Assembly: GCA_030530525.1 (NCBI GenBank)
Contig: JAUMUT010000013.1
Location: 1-59,980 of the forward strand
Direction: 5' to 3'
Length of the DNA stretch: 59,980 nucleotides
Source: Capnocytophaga sp.
GTDB taxonomy: Bacteria > Bacteroidota > Bacteroidia > Flavobacteriales > Flavobacteriaceae
Shown: positions 52,578 to 59,980 of the stretch, in pieces
How the letters are laid out: each line of letters begins with the position of its first letter
Numbering within the stretch: position 1 is the stretch's first letter
Notes under the pieces: generated by a model
The model's database searches: none
The model's input: only the letters and a program-made list of their open reading frames with translations
What the model was told of the DNA's origin: nothing
Made by a program: the position numbers and the translations under genes

Positions 52578-52982
52578 ATGCAATATTCATTAGATAAAAT
52601 TGATATTTTTGCAGAAGAAATTTTACCTAAAATAAAACATAAAGTCATTCTTCTACAAGGCAAAATGGGAATGGGAAAAACCACGCTCGCCAAAGCCATT
52701 GCCAAAGCTTTGGGCATCACAGAGCCTACTACCAGCCCTACATTTTCATTGGTAAATGAATACCAAAACGGAGAAATAAAAGTATTTCATTTTGATTTGT
52801 ATCGTATTGATAATGAGCAAGAAGCGTGGGAAATTGGCATTGAAGATTATTTCTACTCTGGGCATTGGTGCTTAGTGGAATGGGCTGAGAAAATTCCTTC
52901 GCTTTTACCAGAAAAATATTCAGAAATTTTTATACAATTTATAGACGAACAACACCGAAAAATTGAAATTATAAATCATTGA
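52578..52982 (+). CDS. tsaE: tRNA threonylcarbamoyladenosine ATPase TsaE
   Basis: ATPase that, with TsaB and TsaD, makes the t6A37 modification of ANN-decoding tRNAs. The 134-residue protein has Walker A GKMGMGKTT (28-36), TTSPTFSLVNEYQ near 53, the HFDLYRI segment near 73, and the LVEWAEKI motif near 97. Normal length. It precedes a DUF4258-like gene by 22 bases, and the two may share a transcript. Confidence 0.93.
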   Translation: MQYSLDKIDIFAEEILPKIKHKVILLQGKMGMGKTTLAKAIAKALGITEPTTSPTFSLVNEYQNGEIKVFHFDLYRIDNEQEAWEIGIEDYFYSGHWCLVEWAEKIPSLLPEKYSEIFIQFIDEQHRKIEIINH

Positions 52983-53004
52983 TTTTAAATAAATTACAAA
53001 TAAA

Positions 53005-53367
53005 ATGAGTTTTTTAAGAAGATTAGGTATTTACCTCATTGGGCTATCAATGGGGCTTGTCATTTTAGCCTTTTTTTTCAGAGGGAAAGAAACTTCTTTT
53101 TGTTATTTCCCGAATTGTCGTACCTTGAAAGACATTCGTTCTAAAAGCGTTATCGTATCCAAAAATATTGAAAATCAAACTTATACGATAGATTATCTAA
53201 AACCTATTTTTTGGAATGGTGATGTAGATTTCAAAAGAAGCGATACCAAAAGTTTGCCCTGTCGTACTTATGTTATCATAGGTTTTGCCCAAGATGATAC
53301 AAAATTGGAAATTGTGGTGAAAAATTGTCCAAAACAAGCTGAAATTATAGAGATAAAGAAACTATAA
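53005..53367 (+). CDS. DUF4258-like membrane-anchored protein
   Basis: A 120-residue protein with an N-terminal transmembrane segment (about residues 6-28, LIGLSMGLVILAFFF). The soluble part is SFCYFPNCRTLKDIRSKSVI, then a strand-rich region ending CRTYVIIGFAQDDTKLEIVV and KNCPKQAEIIEIKKL. The spaced Cys residues and the closing strands match DUF4258-type proteins seen in Flavobacteria, though I hold the family name at moderate confidence. The function is unknown. It follows tsaE closely on the same strand. Confidence 0.65.
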   Translation: MSFLRRLGIYLIGLSMGLVILAFFFRGKETSFCYFPNCRTLKDIRSKSVIVSKNIENQTYTIDYLKPIFWNGDVDFKRSDTKSLPCRTYVIIGFAQDDTKLEIVVKNCPKQAEIIEIKKL

Positions 53368-53404
53368 TTTTATTAACAAAATTTCATTTTTTAGTTAAAA
53401 AAAC

Positions 53405-53412
53405 GTATTTTT
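53405..53412 (+). promoter_or_regulatory. -7 element for marC
   Basis: TATTTTTG, 18 bases before the ATG at 53431. Confidence 0.6.
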
Positions 53413-53430
53413 GCATTTATTTTCTTAATT

Positions 53431-54003
53431 ATGAATTTTGATATCGTACAAACTTTACAAGTAGCCTTTAAACTTTTTTGGATAATTGATATTATCGGTG
53501 GGCTACCTATTATCCTTAAATTACAAAAAGATACAGGGAATATTCACGCTGAAAAAGCAGCTTTTGTAGCTGGCTCTTTGATGATTATTTTTCTTTTTGT
53601 AGGAAATGAAGTGTTAAAATTTATGGAAATTTCTATTGAAATTTTTGCTGTTGCAGGGGCTTTAATCCTCTTTATATTGGCAGCAGAAATGATTCTTGGA
53701 GTGAGTTTCCATAAAATGGAAGTACCTGCAAGTGCCTCTATTGTCCCGATTGCTTTCCCTTTATTGGCAGGGCCTGGCGTGCTTACCATAATTCTCTCAT
53801 TAAGAGCAGATTACTCAGCAATTAATATTATTGTTGCTATTATTATCAATATTTTAATTGCGTATTTGGTAATGAAAAAATCGGGCTGGTTCGGGAAAAA
53901 ACTTGGCGAAACAGGAATTGTTATCGTTCATAAAATAGCGGGAGTTATTCTCTTGGCTTTATCTATAAAACTTTTTGCCGACAATTGGAAAACACTTTTG
54001 TAA
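53431..54003 (+). CDS. MarC family membrane protein
   Basis: A 190-residue inner-membrane protein with six hydrophobic helices. MarC pattern: FWIIDIIGGLPIILKLQKDT near residue 16, GALILFILAAEMILGVSFHK near 76, VPIAFPLLAGPGVLTIILSL near 108, and GIVIVHKIAGVILLALSIKL FADNW at the end. The family was once linked to drug resistance, but its transported substrate is unproven. It is monocistronic and convergent with glsA. Confidence 0.9.
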   Translation: MNFDIVQTLQVAFKLFWIIDIIGGLPIILKLQKDTGNIHAEKAAFVAGSLMIIFLFVGNEVLKFMEISIEIFAVAGALILFILAAEMILGVSFHKMEVPASASIVPIAFPLLAGPGVLTIILSLRADYSAINIIVAIIINILIAYLVMKKSGWFGKKLGETGIVIVHKIAGVILLALSIKLFADNWKTLL

Positions 54004-54022
54004 AATACTGAAAACCAACAAA

Positions 54023-54050
54023 AAAGGAAAGTAATTTTTTACTTTTCTTT
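54023..54050. terminator. Probable bidirectional terminator (marC / glsA)
   Basis: AAAGGAAAGTAA (54023-54034) pairs with TTACTTTTCTTT (54039-54050) with one mismatch. T-rich and A-rich flanks lie between the convergent genes. Confidence 0.6.
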
Positions 54051-54056
54051 AATTTT

Positions 54057-54971
54057 CTAAAAAATAGAAGTATGCGTTTGTATGGTAAATTCTTCTAAAA
54101 ATTTCATTCCTCTGTAAGAATTGCCTTTGTCGTTCAATTTAGGACTCCAAACCGCAATACTATAATGATTGGGCATTACCGCTACAATGCCTCCTCCTAC
54201 TCCACTCTTGCCAGGAAGCCCTACCCGAAAGGCAAATTCGCCCGATTCGTCATAAAAACCACAAGTTTGCATAATAGCATTTATCCTTCTTGTATGAATT
54301 TTGCTTAAAATGCGCTTATTATCGTGCAGAGTAACCCCGTCATTTGCCAAAAAAGAGAATACATACGCCAAAGAACGGCAATTAAACTCTATGGAGCACA
54401 AATCAAAATAAAAATCTAAGACATCAATAGGGTTATTTTTAATATTTCCTAAGGATTTTATATAATAACAGAGGGCAAAGTTACGATAACCTACGGATTT
54501 TTCAGATTCTGCAATACGTTTGGAATAGGAAATGCTTTCATCATTTGCCAAATGGCGAACAAATTTTAAGAAATCTTCTATCGGATTTTTTAAAATAGAA
54601 AGCAATACATCACAAACTACCAACGCTCCTGCATTAATAAGCGGATTTCGTGGTATGCCTCTATCGGCTTCCAACTGCACAAGAGAGTTAAACGATGTAC
54701 CCGAAGGCTCAATACCTACACGCTCCCACAACTTGTCATTGAGCTTACTATAAGCCAAACTTACTGCCAAAACTTTGGCTATACTTTGTATGGAAAATTT
54801 ATCTTCAAAATCACCAATCCCAAAAGATTTTTTATCCAAGCCAAAATAATAAATTCCAAATTTATCAGGATTTACTTGTCCCAATTCTGGAATATAAGTA
54901 GCTATTTCGCCTTTATTTTCGCCTTTAAGTATATGATTATATATATATTCTATTATTTTTGGATAATTCAT
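54057..54971 (-). CDS. glsA: Glutaminase A
   Basis: Hydrolyses glutamine to glutamate and ammonia in the cytoplasm. At 304 residues it matches the serine-type (beta-lactamase-like fold) glutaminases. The Ser-x-x-Lys active-site motif is S63-I-A-K66 in FSIQSIAKV. Also present are GIPRNPLINAGALVVCD near 109, the conserved Tyr region of GYRNFALCYYIKS near 160, and LPGKSGVGGGIVAVMP near 253. It is transcribed alone from a TATTTTTG promoter. Confidence 0.95.
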   Translation of the reverse strand: MNYPKIIEYIYNHILKGENKGEIATYIPELGQVNPDKFGIYYFGLDKKSFGIGDFEDKFSIQSIAKVLAVSLAYSKLNDKLWERVGIEPSGTSFNSLVQLEADRGIPRNPLINAGALVVCDVLLSILKNPIEDFLKFVRHLANDESISYSKRIAESEKSVGYRNFALCYYIKSLGNIKNNPIDVLDFYFDLCSIEFNCRSLAYVFSFLANDGVTLHDNKRILSKIHTRRINAIMQTCGFYDESGEFAFRVGLPGKSGVGGGIVAVMPNHYSIAVWSPKLNDKGNSYRGMKFLEEFTIQTHTSIF

Positions 54972-54995
54972 TTCATTTTTTTAAATAAATATTTG

Positions 54996-55003
54996 CAAAA
55001 ATA
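54996..55003 (-). promoter_or_regulatory. -7 element for glsA
   Basis: On the minus strand this reads TATTTTTG, 24 bases before the start at 54971. Confidence 0.6.
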
Positions 55004-55040
55004 TAAAAAAAATATGATTTTTTCAAATTTTTAGCATAAA

Positions 55041-55067
55041 AAAGGTTACCGCAATTGGGTAACCTTT
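55041..55067 (-). terminator. Terminator of coiled-coil/plug-like gene
   Basis: AAAGGTTACC and GGTAACCTTT form a perfect 10-bp stem around a 7-nt loop, ten bases beyond the stop at 55077. A T run follows on the minus strand. Confidence 0.9.
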
Positions 55068-55076
55068 ATTTTATAT

Positions 55077-56204
55077 TTAAAATTCCACTTTTATAATAAC
55101 TACTCCATTCTTACCGTCTTCTTTAAAATCTTCGGTTCGTTTCGCTCCTTTTTTGAAAACAGTGGTAGATACTATTTTGCTAATTTTAGCTAATTCCGCA
55201 GAGGAATATTTGGTCAAATCTTTATAATTGACTAACACCAACGGATAGGCTTCGGTATATTTTTTATTTTTATTAATATAATCCAAATAGTTTTTCAAAC
55301 CTTTTTTTAATCTTGACTGCAATACCTCGTCAAGGAGTTTTTCGCCATTAGATAATTTTGCTGAGGTTTTAGTTCCTGTACTGGGTGCTGTAGTTGTAGT
55401 GGTTTCGGTATTTACGATTTTTTGTCCTGTCCGAAATTCTTCTGATTTACGCATTCTTTCAGCTTCTTTTGCTTTCTTTTCGGCTTCTTTTTTAGCATTA
55501 TATTCTGCTAATTCTTCGGCATATTTTCGTTTTTTTTCTTCTTCGGCTTTTTTCTTTTCTTCTTCTTGTTTTTTACGAAGTTCTACTTGCTTTTGTAATG
55601 CCAATTTTCGTTCAGTTTCCGCTTTTTCTTTGGCTTGTTTTTCTTTTTCCAAACGTTTTTGTTCTGCTTCAAAATCTGCTTTTCGCTTGGCTTGTTCTTC
55701 TTTTTCTTTGGCTTTTTTCGCTTGTTTTTCTTTTTCAGCCTTCTGTTGTGCTGCTAAAACTTCTTCGTAATTAGAATCAAAAATAGGTTTTCCTTCTACC
55801 TTTCCAAAATTGTAATTAAAGTAAAGTATTGGCTTACTGTCTTTATTGGGTTTTCCTTTTCCAAAATAAGCGCACCATTTATCATTCAAACGAAGATAAT
55901 AGCCCCAACCTTCAAAAAAACGGGTATAGGTATAGTTTTTAAAATCGTATAATTTTGTATTAAATGAATAATTTCCTACTTTAAAATTAGGACTTCTGGT
56001 TTCTATATATACAATTTTGTTAGCTTTATCAATTCCTAAAATATAATCTATTTTTGCTTCTGTTGTTTTTTCTTTACGAAGAAATCCTAAGGGAGTTTCA
56101 AGAGTTTCTCCAAGTTCATTTTTTGTCCAAGTTTGTCCCAATTTTGGTTGAGCAATGGCAAAAAGTATATTAAAAAAGAATAAAATACCTAAAATTTTGT
56201 TCAT
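55077..56204 (-). CDS. Exported coiled-coil protein with plug-like C-terminus
   Basis: A 375-residue exported protein with a signal peptide ending FAIAQ (residue 19). Residues of about 20-145 form a beta-rich domain (GKPNKDSKPILYFNYNFGK). About 148-265 is a Lys/Glu/Ala-rich TolA-like coil (EKEKQAKKAKEKEEQAKRKA). A Thr-rich linker TETTTTTAPSTGT follows. The last 90 residues end YSSAELAKISKIVSTTVFKK, then GKNGVVIIKVEF, which resembles the conserved end of the TonB-receptor plug (K-x-x-x-A-x-x-x-Y-G-x-x-G-x-N-G-V-I-x-I). It may bridge envelope layers (inference). The family is not recognised as a whole. Confidence 0.65.
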   Translation of the reverse strand: MNKILGILFFFNILFAIAQPKLGQTWTKNELGETLETPLGFLRKEKTTEAKIDYILGIDKANKIVYIETRSPNFKVGNYSFNTKLYDFKNYTYTRFFEGWGYYLRLNDKWCAYFGKGKPNKDSKPILYFNYNFGKVEGKPIFDSNYEEVLAAQQKAEKEKQAKKAKEKEEQAKRKADFEAEQKRLEKEKQAKEKAETERKLALQKQVELRKKQEEEKKKAEEEKKRKYAEELAEYNAKKEAEKKAKEAERMRKSEEFRTGQKIVNTETTTTTAPSTGTKTSAKLSNGEKLLDEVLQSRLKKGLKNYLDYINKNKKYTEAYPLVLVNYKDLTKYSSAELAKISKIVSTTVFKKGAKRTEDFKEDGKNGVVIIKVEF

Positions 56205-56226
56205 TATTTTGAATTTTAATTTATTA

Positions 56227-56260
56227 AATAAGGTTTTAACTTCTGTGTTAAAACCTTATT
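56227..56260. terminator. Terminator between the two coiled-coil envelope genes
   Basis: AATAAGGTTTTAAC (56227-56240) and its exact complement (56247-56260) form a 14-bp stem with a 6-nt loop, 25 bases after the stop of the upstream gene. The T tail is short. Confidence 0.75.
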
Positions 56261-56284
56261 TGTTAGCATATTTTTATGACAAAT

Positions 56285-57199
56285 TTATCTTAACCTCAAA
56301 TCTATTTGCCCTAATTCGTTTAATTCTTCGTCAAAAACTACAATTTTATACACTCCACTTTCGTATTTTTTTGTATCCGAAATAATATATTCACAAACAT
56401 CAACATTTTGTCTTTCGTATAAAAATTTTGTAGCTGCACTATAATTAACCGTTTTATCACCCACAGAAATAAGTTCATTTTCTCCAAGAGTAACATTTTG
56501 GGGATCAAGAACTTGTACATAAAACAAACGATTTCCTCTTTCTGCTATTCGATTTTGAGAAACGGTATAACAAATTTTTATTTTATCAATAGCACCAGCG
56601 CGCTCTTTTTCTACATATCGCCCACCGGAACGTTCTTTTACCCCTACCGCAGAAAGATTTTTAAGAGTTAGTATAGCACCTTGTTTTAACACATCATTAA
56701 GTTCTGTATTTTTTTGAGCTACAGAATCCAAAAGTTGCGATTTTTCAGAAAGTGCAGAGTAAGTACTATCTCTTTCTTGAAGGATTCTTTTATTATATTT
56801 TCTTAAAGAATCATTAATAGCAAGTAATCTTGTACGTTCTTTTTTAAGCACTTGCACTTGGTCGTGGTATTTCCATAACGTTTGGATATCTACTTTCATT
56901 GTTTTTAACGAATCAATATATTGAGAAATACGCACTTTTGCAGCAGATAATTCGTCTGCATTTTGTTTAGAAACACTCACTGCATCTTCATATTCTTTTT
57001 GAAGCTCTTGTAGTTCTTTTAACATTTGTGTTTTTTGCTCATTGAGTACTTTTTCATTTTTAGCTTTTTCATTATTCAAATAAAAAGAATACCCACCAAG
57101 CCCTGCTACTGCAAGCCCAAGTAATGCAATGATAAAGCCTCCGCCTCTTTTTTTAGGCTCTCCACTTTGGGGAGTAACTACCTGATTTTGTGTTGCCAT
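56285..57199 (-). CDS. Single-pass coiled-coil envelope protein
   Basis: A 304-residue protein. A short basic cytoplasmic tail (GEPKKRGGG) is followed by a transmembrane segment at about 22-42 (FIIALLGLAVAGLGGYSFYL). A long coiled coil spans about 44-170, with ELQELQKEYEDAVSVSKQNA and DSLRKYNKRILQERDSTYSA. A beta-rich C-terminal domain of about 120 residues follows, from about NLSAVGVKERSGGRYVEKER to ELNELGQIDLRLR. It is periplasm-facing by topology. I do not recognise the family. It has its own promoter and terminator. Confidence 0.7.
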   Translation of the reverse strand: MATQNQVVTPQSGEPKKRGGGFIIALLGLAVAGLGGYSFYLNNEKAKNEKVLNEQKTQMLKELQELQKEYEDAVSVSKQNADELSAAKVRISQYIDSLKTMKVDIQTLWKYHDQVQVLKKERTRLLAINDSLRKYNKRILQERDSTYSALSEKSQLLDSVAQKNTELNDVLKQGAILTLKNLSAVGVKERSGGRYVEKERAGAIDKIKICYTVSQNRIAERGNRLFYVQVLDPQNVTLGENELISVGDKTVNYSAATKFLYERQNVDVCEYIISDTKKYESGVYKIVVFDEELNELGQIDLRLR

Positions 57200-57244
57200 A
57201 TCGTTATTTTTTTAAGTTTTATATTGTAAATCTTTTTTACGTTG

Positions 57245-57252
57245 CAAATTTA
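57245..57252 (-). promoter_or_regulatory. -7 element for coiled-coil envelope protein gene
   Basis: On the minus strand this reads TAAATTTG, about 45 bases before the start at 57199. Confidence 0.55.
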
Positions 57253-57352
57253 TGTTTTTTTCCTTTATTTTAATATTTTTTTTTGCAATTAACTTTTTTT
57301 TAATAATATTTTCAGCTTTTATAATAAAATTTTATTTTAAAATTTAGAATTT

Positions 57353-58171
57353 TCACCCCAAAGCTACGTCCATTACCATCATTACAACAAAGCCCAACAA
57401 AAATCCGATAGTAGAAATATCTGTATTTCTATTTTGTTGCGACTCAGGAATGGTTTCTTCTACCACCACATAAATCATCGCTCCTGCGGCAAAAGCCAAA
57501 GCGTAGGGCAATATCGGTGTGAAAAAAACTACCGAAAAAGCACCTAAAACAGCGGCAATAGGCTCTACAATAGCTGATAATTGCCCATAGAAAAAACTTT
57601 TGGAGCGACTAAGCCCCATTCTTCGTAAAGGCATAGAAACTGCAATTCCTTCGGGGAAATTTTGCAAACCTATACCAATAGCCAATGTTACTGCGCCCGC
57701 AATAGAGGCTTCGGGAATACCTGCGGCTACCCCACCGAAAAGCACTCCAACTGCCAATCCCTCTGGGATATTATGCAAAGTAATTGCTAAAACGAGCAAA
57801 GTAGTTCGTTGCCAAGGAGATTTTACGCCCTCTGTTTGCTTAAAATTGGCGTGAAAGTGAGGCAAAAGCCTATCCAAAGCATAAATAAACATTGCTCCTG
57901 CCAAAAACCCCACCACAGCAGGAATTACTTTCACAAAACGTTCGCCTTCACTCATATTAATGGCTGGAATAAGCAAACTCCAAACACTTGCTGCTACCAT
58001 TACACCTCCTGTAAAACCAAGCATTCCGTCCATTACCGCTTTGTTACTATTTTTAAAAAAGAACACCAAACTTGCCCCAAGAGCAGTTACTCCCCAAGTG
58101 AATAAAGTAGCGTACAAAGCCGCCAAAACGGGGTCTATACTTCCTAAATATTGTATTATGGATTCTATCAT
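57353..58171 (-). CDS. ZIP family metal transporter
   Basis: A 272-residue membrane protein with eight hydrophobic segments and the two ZIP metal-site helices: TLHNIPEGLAVGVLFGG near residue 130 and GIGLQNFPEGIAVSMPLRRM near 166. The ZupT-like layout points to uptake of zinc or another divalent ion, though the metal cannot be told from sequence. A His/Asp-bearing loop (LPHFHANFKQTEGVK) lies near 103-117. It is monocistronic with a TACCTTTG promoter. Confidence 0.92.
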   Translation of the reverse strand: MIESIIQYLGSIDPVLAALYATLFTWGVTALGASLVFFFKNSNKAVMDGMLGFTGGVMVAASVWSLLIPAINMSEGERFVKVIPAVVGFLAGAMFIYALDRLLPHFHANFKQTEGVKSPWQRTTLLVLAITLHNIPEGLAVGVLFGGVAAGIPEASIAGAVTLAIGIGLQNFPEGIAVSMPLRRMGLSRSKSFFYGQLSAIVEPIAAVLGAFSVVFFTPILPYALAFAAGAMIYVVVEETIPESQQNRNTDISTIGFLLGFVVMMVMDVALG

Positions 58172-58193
58172 TTTTATTTTTTTTCACGAAGTG

Positions 58194-58201
58194 CAAAGGT
58201 A
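58194..58201 (-). promoter_or_regulatory. -7 element for ZIP transporter
   Basis: On the minus strand this reads TACCTTTG, 22 bases before the start at 58171. Confidence 0.6.
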
Positions 58202-58266
58202 GAAAAAAATTAGAATTTATAAAAATATTTTTTAGAATAATCTAAATATATTTATTTGTAATAAAA

Positions 58267-58300
58267 AAAGTCTTCATAGAATTTCTTCTATAAAGACTTT
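58267..58300 (-). terminator. atpG terminator
   Basis: AAAGTCTTCATAGAA (58267-58281) pairs with TTCTATAAAGACTTT (58286-58300) with one mismatch, 22 bases beyond the atpG stop. A T-rich tail follows on the minus strand. Confidence 0.85.
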
Positions 58301-58322
58301 ACTGCTATTATGAATTAAAATA

Positions 58323-59177
58323 CTATTTCCCTAAGGCTTCGGCACCTGCTACGATTTCAAGAATTTCGTTGGTAATCGTAGTTTGTCGTGCTTTGTTGTA
58401 AGTGAGTTTCAGTTGATTACGAAGTTCGGTAGCGTTGTCAGTAGCTTTGTGCATAGCCGTCATTCGTGCGCCGTGTTCTGCTGCAAAAGAGTCTCTAAGA
58501 GCTTTATACAACTGCATTTTTAAAGATTTCGGTACGAGTGCATCTACAATAGCTTGTTTAGATGGTTCGTAAATATAATCGGATTGCAGTTCATCGTTTG
58601 ATGTAGCAGGCTGTATTGGCAAGAATGTTTCTTCCATTACAATTTGAGTAGCTACATTTTTGAAACTATTATATACCAAAATAATTTTATCGTAAGTACC
58701 TGATTGATAAGCATTCATCAATTCTTCTGCTATTGGAACAATTTTAGCAAAAGAAAGCGAGTCAAAAATATGCTCATCAAAATGAGTTACTTTTCCCGTT
58801 TTTCGTAAAACATCATTTCCTTTTTTTCCGATAGTTCTAAAAGTAATATTTTTCCCCTCAAAACGCTCCAAAATAGCTAAGGCTTGTTTGATAATATTAG
58901 AGTTAAATGCTCCGCAAAGCCCTCTGTCTGAGGTAATTGCAACCACCAAAATGTTTTCAGGTGATTCGGTACGAGGCATAAAAGGATTACTCTCCCCTAA
59001 GGCTGCCCCCAATGAATGTAGTAGCTCATTGAGTTTGTTCGCATAGGGCTTCATTGCCGTTATAGCGTCTTGTGCTTTTTTGGATTTGGCAGCAGAAACC
59101 ATTTTCATTGCACTGGTTATCTGCATTGTAGAATTGATAGAAGCTATTCTACTTCGTATTTCTTTTAAATTTGCCAT
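58323..59177 (-). CDS. atpG: F1 ATP synthase gamma subunit
   Basis: Rotor shaft of the F1 part of ATP synthase. The 284-residue protein shows the N-terminal helix NLKEIRSRIASINSTMQITS AMKMVSAAK, the AITSDRGLCGAFNSN segment near residue 78, and the C-terminal helix EHGARMTAMHKATDNATELR with NEILEIVAGAEALGK. In most bacteria atpA lies immediately upstream; here the next upstream gene is a DUF1266 protein 92 bases away, so atpG seems separated from atpA (none is visible in the window). A terminator follows, so no atpD is downstream either. Confidence 0.95.
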   Translation of the reverse strand: MANLKEIRSRIASINSTMQITSAMKMVSAAKSKKAQDAITAMKPYANKLNELLHSLGAALGESNPFMPRTESPENILVVAITSDRGLCGAFNSNIIKQALAILERFEGKNITFRTIGKKGNDVLRKTGKVTHFDEHIFDSLSFAKIVPIAEELMNAYQSGTYDKIILVYNSFKNVATQIVMEETFLPIQPATSNDELQSDYIYEPSKQAIVDALVPKSLKMQLYKALRDSFAAEHGARMTAMHKATDNATELRNQLKLTYNKARQTTITNEILEIVAGAEALGK

Positions 59178-59269
59178 ATTTGTAAGGAGTACTTTACTCT
59201 AATATTTTTAATTCTTTGTTTTTCCAATAATTACTTATAAAAAGTAATACTATTCACTCTGATATTTTT

Positions 59270-59980
59270 TTATAAAGGATATTTTTGATAAACATCAATA
59301 TCCTTAACTTTTCCAAGCATAGGATTTTTAGACTTGAATAACTGGCGGGCTTCTATATAAACATCTTCCAAATCAAAACCTTGTAGCGTTCTTCCTAACA
59401 AAAATGAAATAGTATATTCTTGCCAATTTTTACTATTTTGCTTTGTTATTTCTAAGGCTTTTTGTAAAATGCTCCACATTTCTTCTTCGGTAATATAGCC
59501 ACACCAATAACACCATTTTGCCAAAGAAGCTACTCTACCAATATCCCACGCATAGGCTGTATTTACTGCTTCTACTTGGGCAAAATCTATTTCTAATTTT
59601 TTAGCAATAGATTTTTTAACTTTTTCTAATTGAGGAGAATTTTGTACAAACAAAGGCTCAAAAGATAATGAATTTTGCAAAGCCAATAAACCTGATAGTG
59701 TTTGTTTTGCTTCTTGCGAATTACTTATTTGCCATTGATTGCGCAAACCATAAAAATATCGGTCTAACACTTCATTAGGAACAAGACTAAGTATTTCTTC
59801 TCCACGATGATACGATAATATCGCACCGAGTGCAAGCAATTGCTTTTGTTGCTCAGATAGAGAATTTTGGTTGATATGTCCTATCTGATTTTGTAATTTT
59901 TTCTTACTAACAACTAATGAATAGTAAGCTTTATAGCCGTACATTAGCACTATTACAGCTATAATAAGATAAATATATGT
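59270..59980 (-). CDS. DUF1266 membrane-anchored protein (5' end outside window)
   Basis: The frame stays open to the right edge. The bases before the first possible start (GTG at 59948-59950) encode a hydrophobic run, YIYLIIAVIVLMYGY, that looks like a transmembrane anchor, so the true start is probably outside. The soluble part has the DUF1266 pattern: helical QLLALGAILSYHRGEE, then AYAWDIGRVASLAKWCYWCG, EEMWSILQKALEITKQNSK and SFLLGRTLQGFDLE. The family function is unknown. It lies 92 bases upstream of atpG on the same strand. Confidence 0.8.
   Translation of the reverse strand, partial: TYIYLIIAVIVLMYGYKAYYSLVVSKKKLQNQIGHINQNSLSEQQKQLLALGAILSYHRGEEILSLVPNEVLDRYFYGLRNQWQISNSQEAKQTLSGLLALQNSLSFEPLFVQNSPQLEKVKKSIAKKLEIDFAQVEAVNTAYAWDIGRVASLAKWCYWCGYITEEEMWSILQKALEITKQNSKNWQEYTISFLLGRTLQGFDLEDVYIEARQLFKSKNPMLGKVKDIDVYQKYPL

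Overview
The window looks like chromosome from a low-GC member of the Bacteroidetes, most likely a Flavobacteriaceae species. A Capnocytophaga-like organism is my guess, and I cannot prove the genus. The evidence is the repeated Bacteroidetes promoter motif TAnnTTTG just upstream of many starts, type IX secretion (T9SS) surface proteins with gliding-type C-termini, GLPGLI and CarboxypepD_reg/TonB-type outer-membrane proteins, DUF3109 and DUF4258 families, and very AT-rich spacers. Most of the window is core chromosome. Bidirectional terminator hairpins separate many convergent pairs. Both ends cut genes: a GT4-type glycosyltransferase on the left and a DUF1266 protein on the right.

Layout. 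1-5.7 kb: end of a glycosyltransferase gene, pyrF with a DUF3109 gene, a DUF3108 gene with pdxH, a CCG-type Fe-S protein and a ROK-fold protein. 5.8-21.9 kb: a minus-strand three-gene T9SS adhesin operon made of an Ig-repeat surface protein, a PorP/SprF barrel fused to a SPOR-like domain, and a 4072-residue SprB-like adhesin. 22.3-26 kb: punA and an MlaE/MlaF-type ABC transporter whose two genes are split by an inserted cassette. 26-38 kb: aspA, a DMT transporter, a ferredoxin, an MBOAT acyltransferase, kdsA, ppk1, then bamD-rpoZ-coaBC-mscS. 38-43 kb: luxS-rsmA, then a small secreted peptide, a GLPGLI protein and an outer-membrane barrel. 43-48 kb: nitroreductase, YiaAB-type protein, peroxiredoxin, lrgA-lrgB, tRNA-Leu(CAA), prs-rplY. 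47.7-60 kb: a TonB-dependent receptor with a periplasmic helical-repeat protein, a zinc metallopeptidase, a small barrel, tsaE, a DUF4258-like protein, marC, glsA, two coiled-coil envelope proteins, a ZIP transporter, atpG and the DUF1266 gene.

The most unusual feature is the roughly 1.25-kb insertion between the mlaE and mlaF homologues (about 23965-25223). It is bounded by exact 14-bp direct repeats. It carries a 61-residue DpnD/PcfM-like protein overlapping a 282-residue protein that appears to join an N-terminal B3/EcoRII-N-like DNA-binding pseudobarrel to a C-terminal HNH nuclease. No methyltransferase is nearby, and a broken reading frame lies at one end. This is the best candidate for an undescribed restriction-like or selfish DNA unit. 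Second in interest is the adhesin operon, with its barrel-SPOR fusion, a jelly-roll/MAM-like domain inside the SprB repeat array, and a long hairpin beside its putative promoter. Third is the small Cys-containing secreted peptide encoded upstream of the GLPGLI and barrel genes.

All functions are read from motifs by eye; no database search was run.
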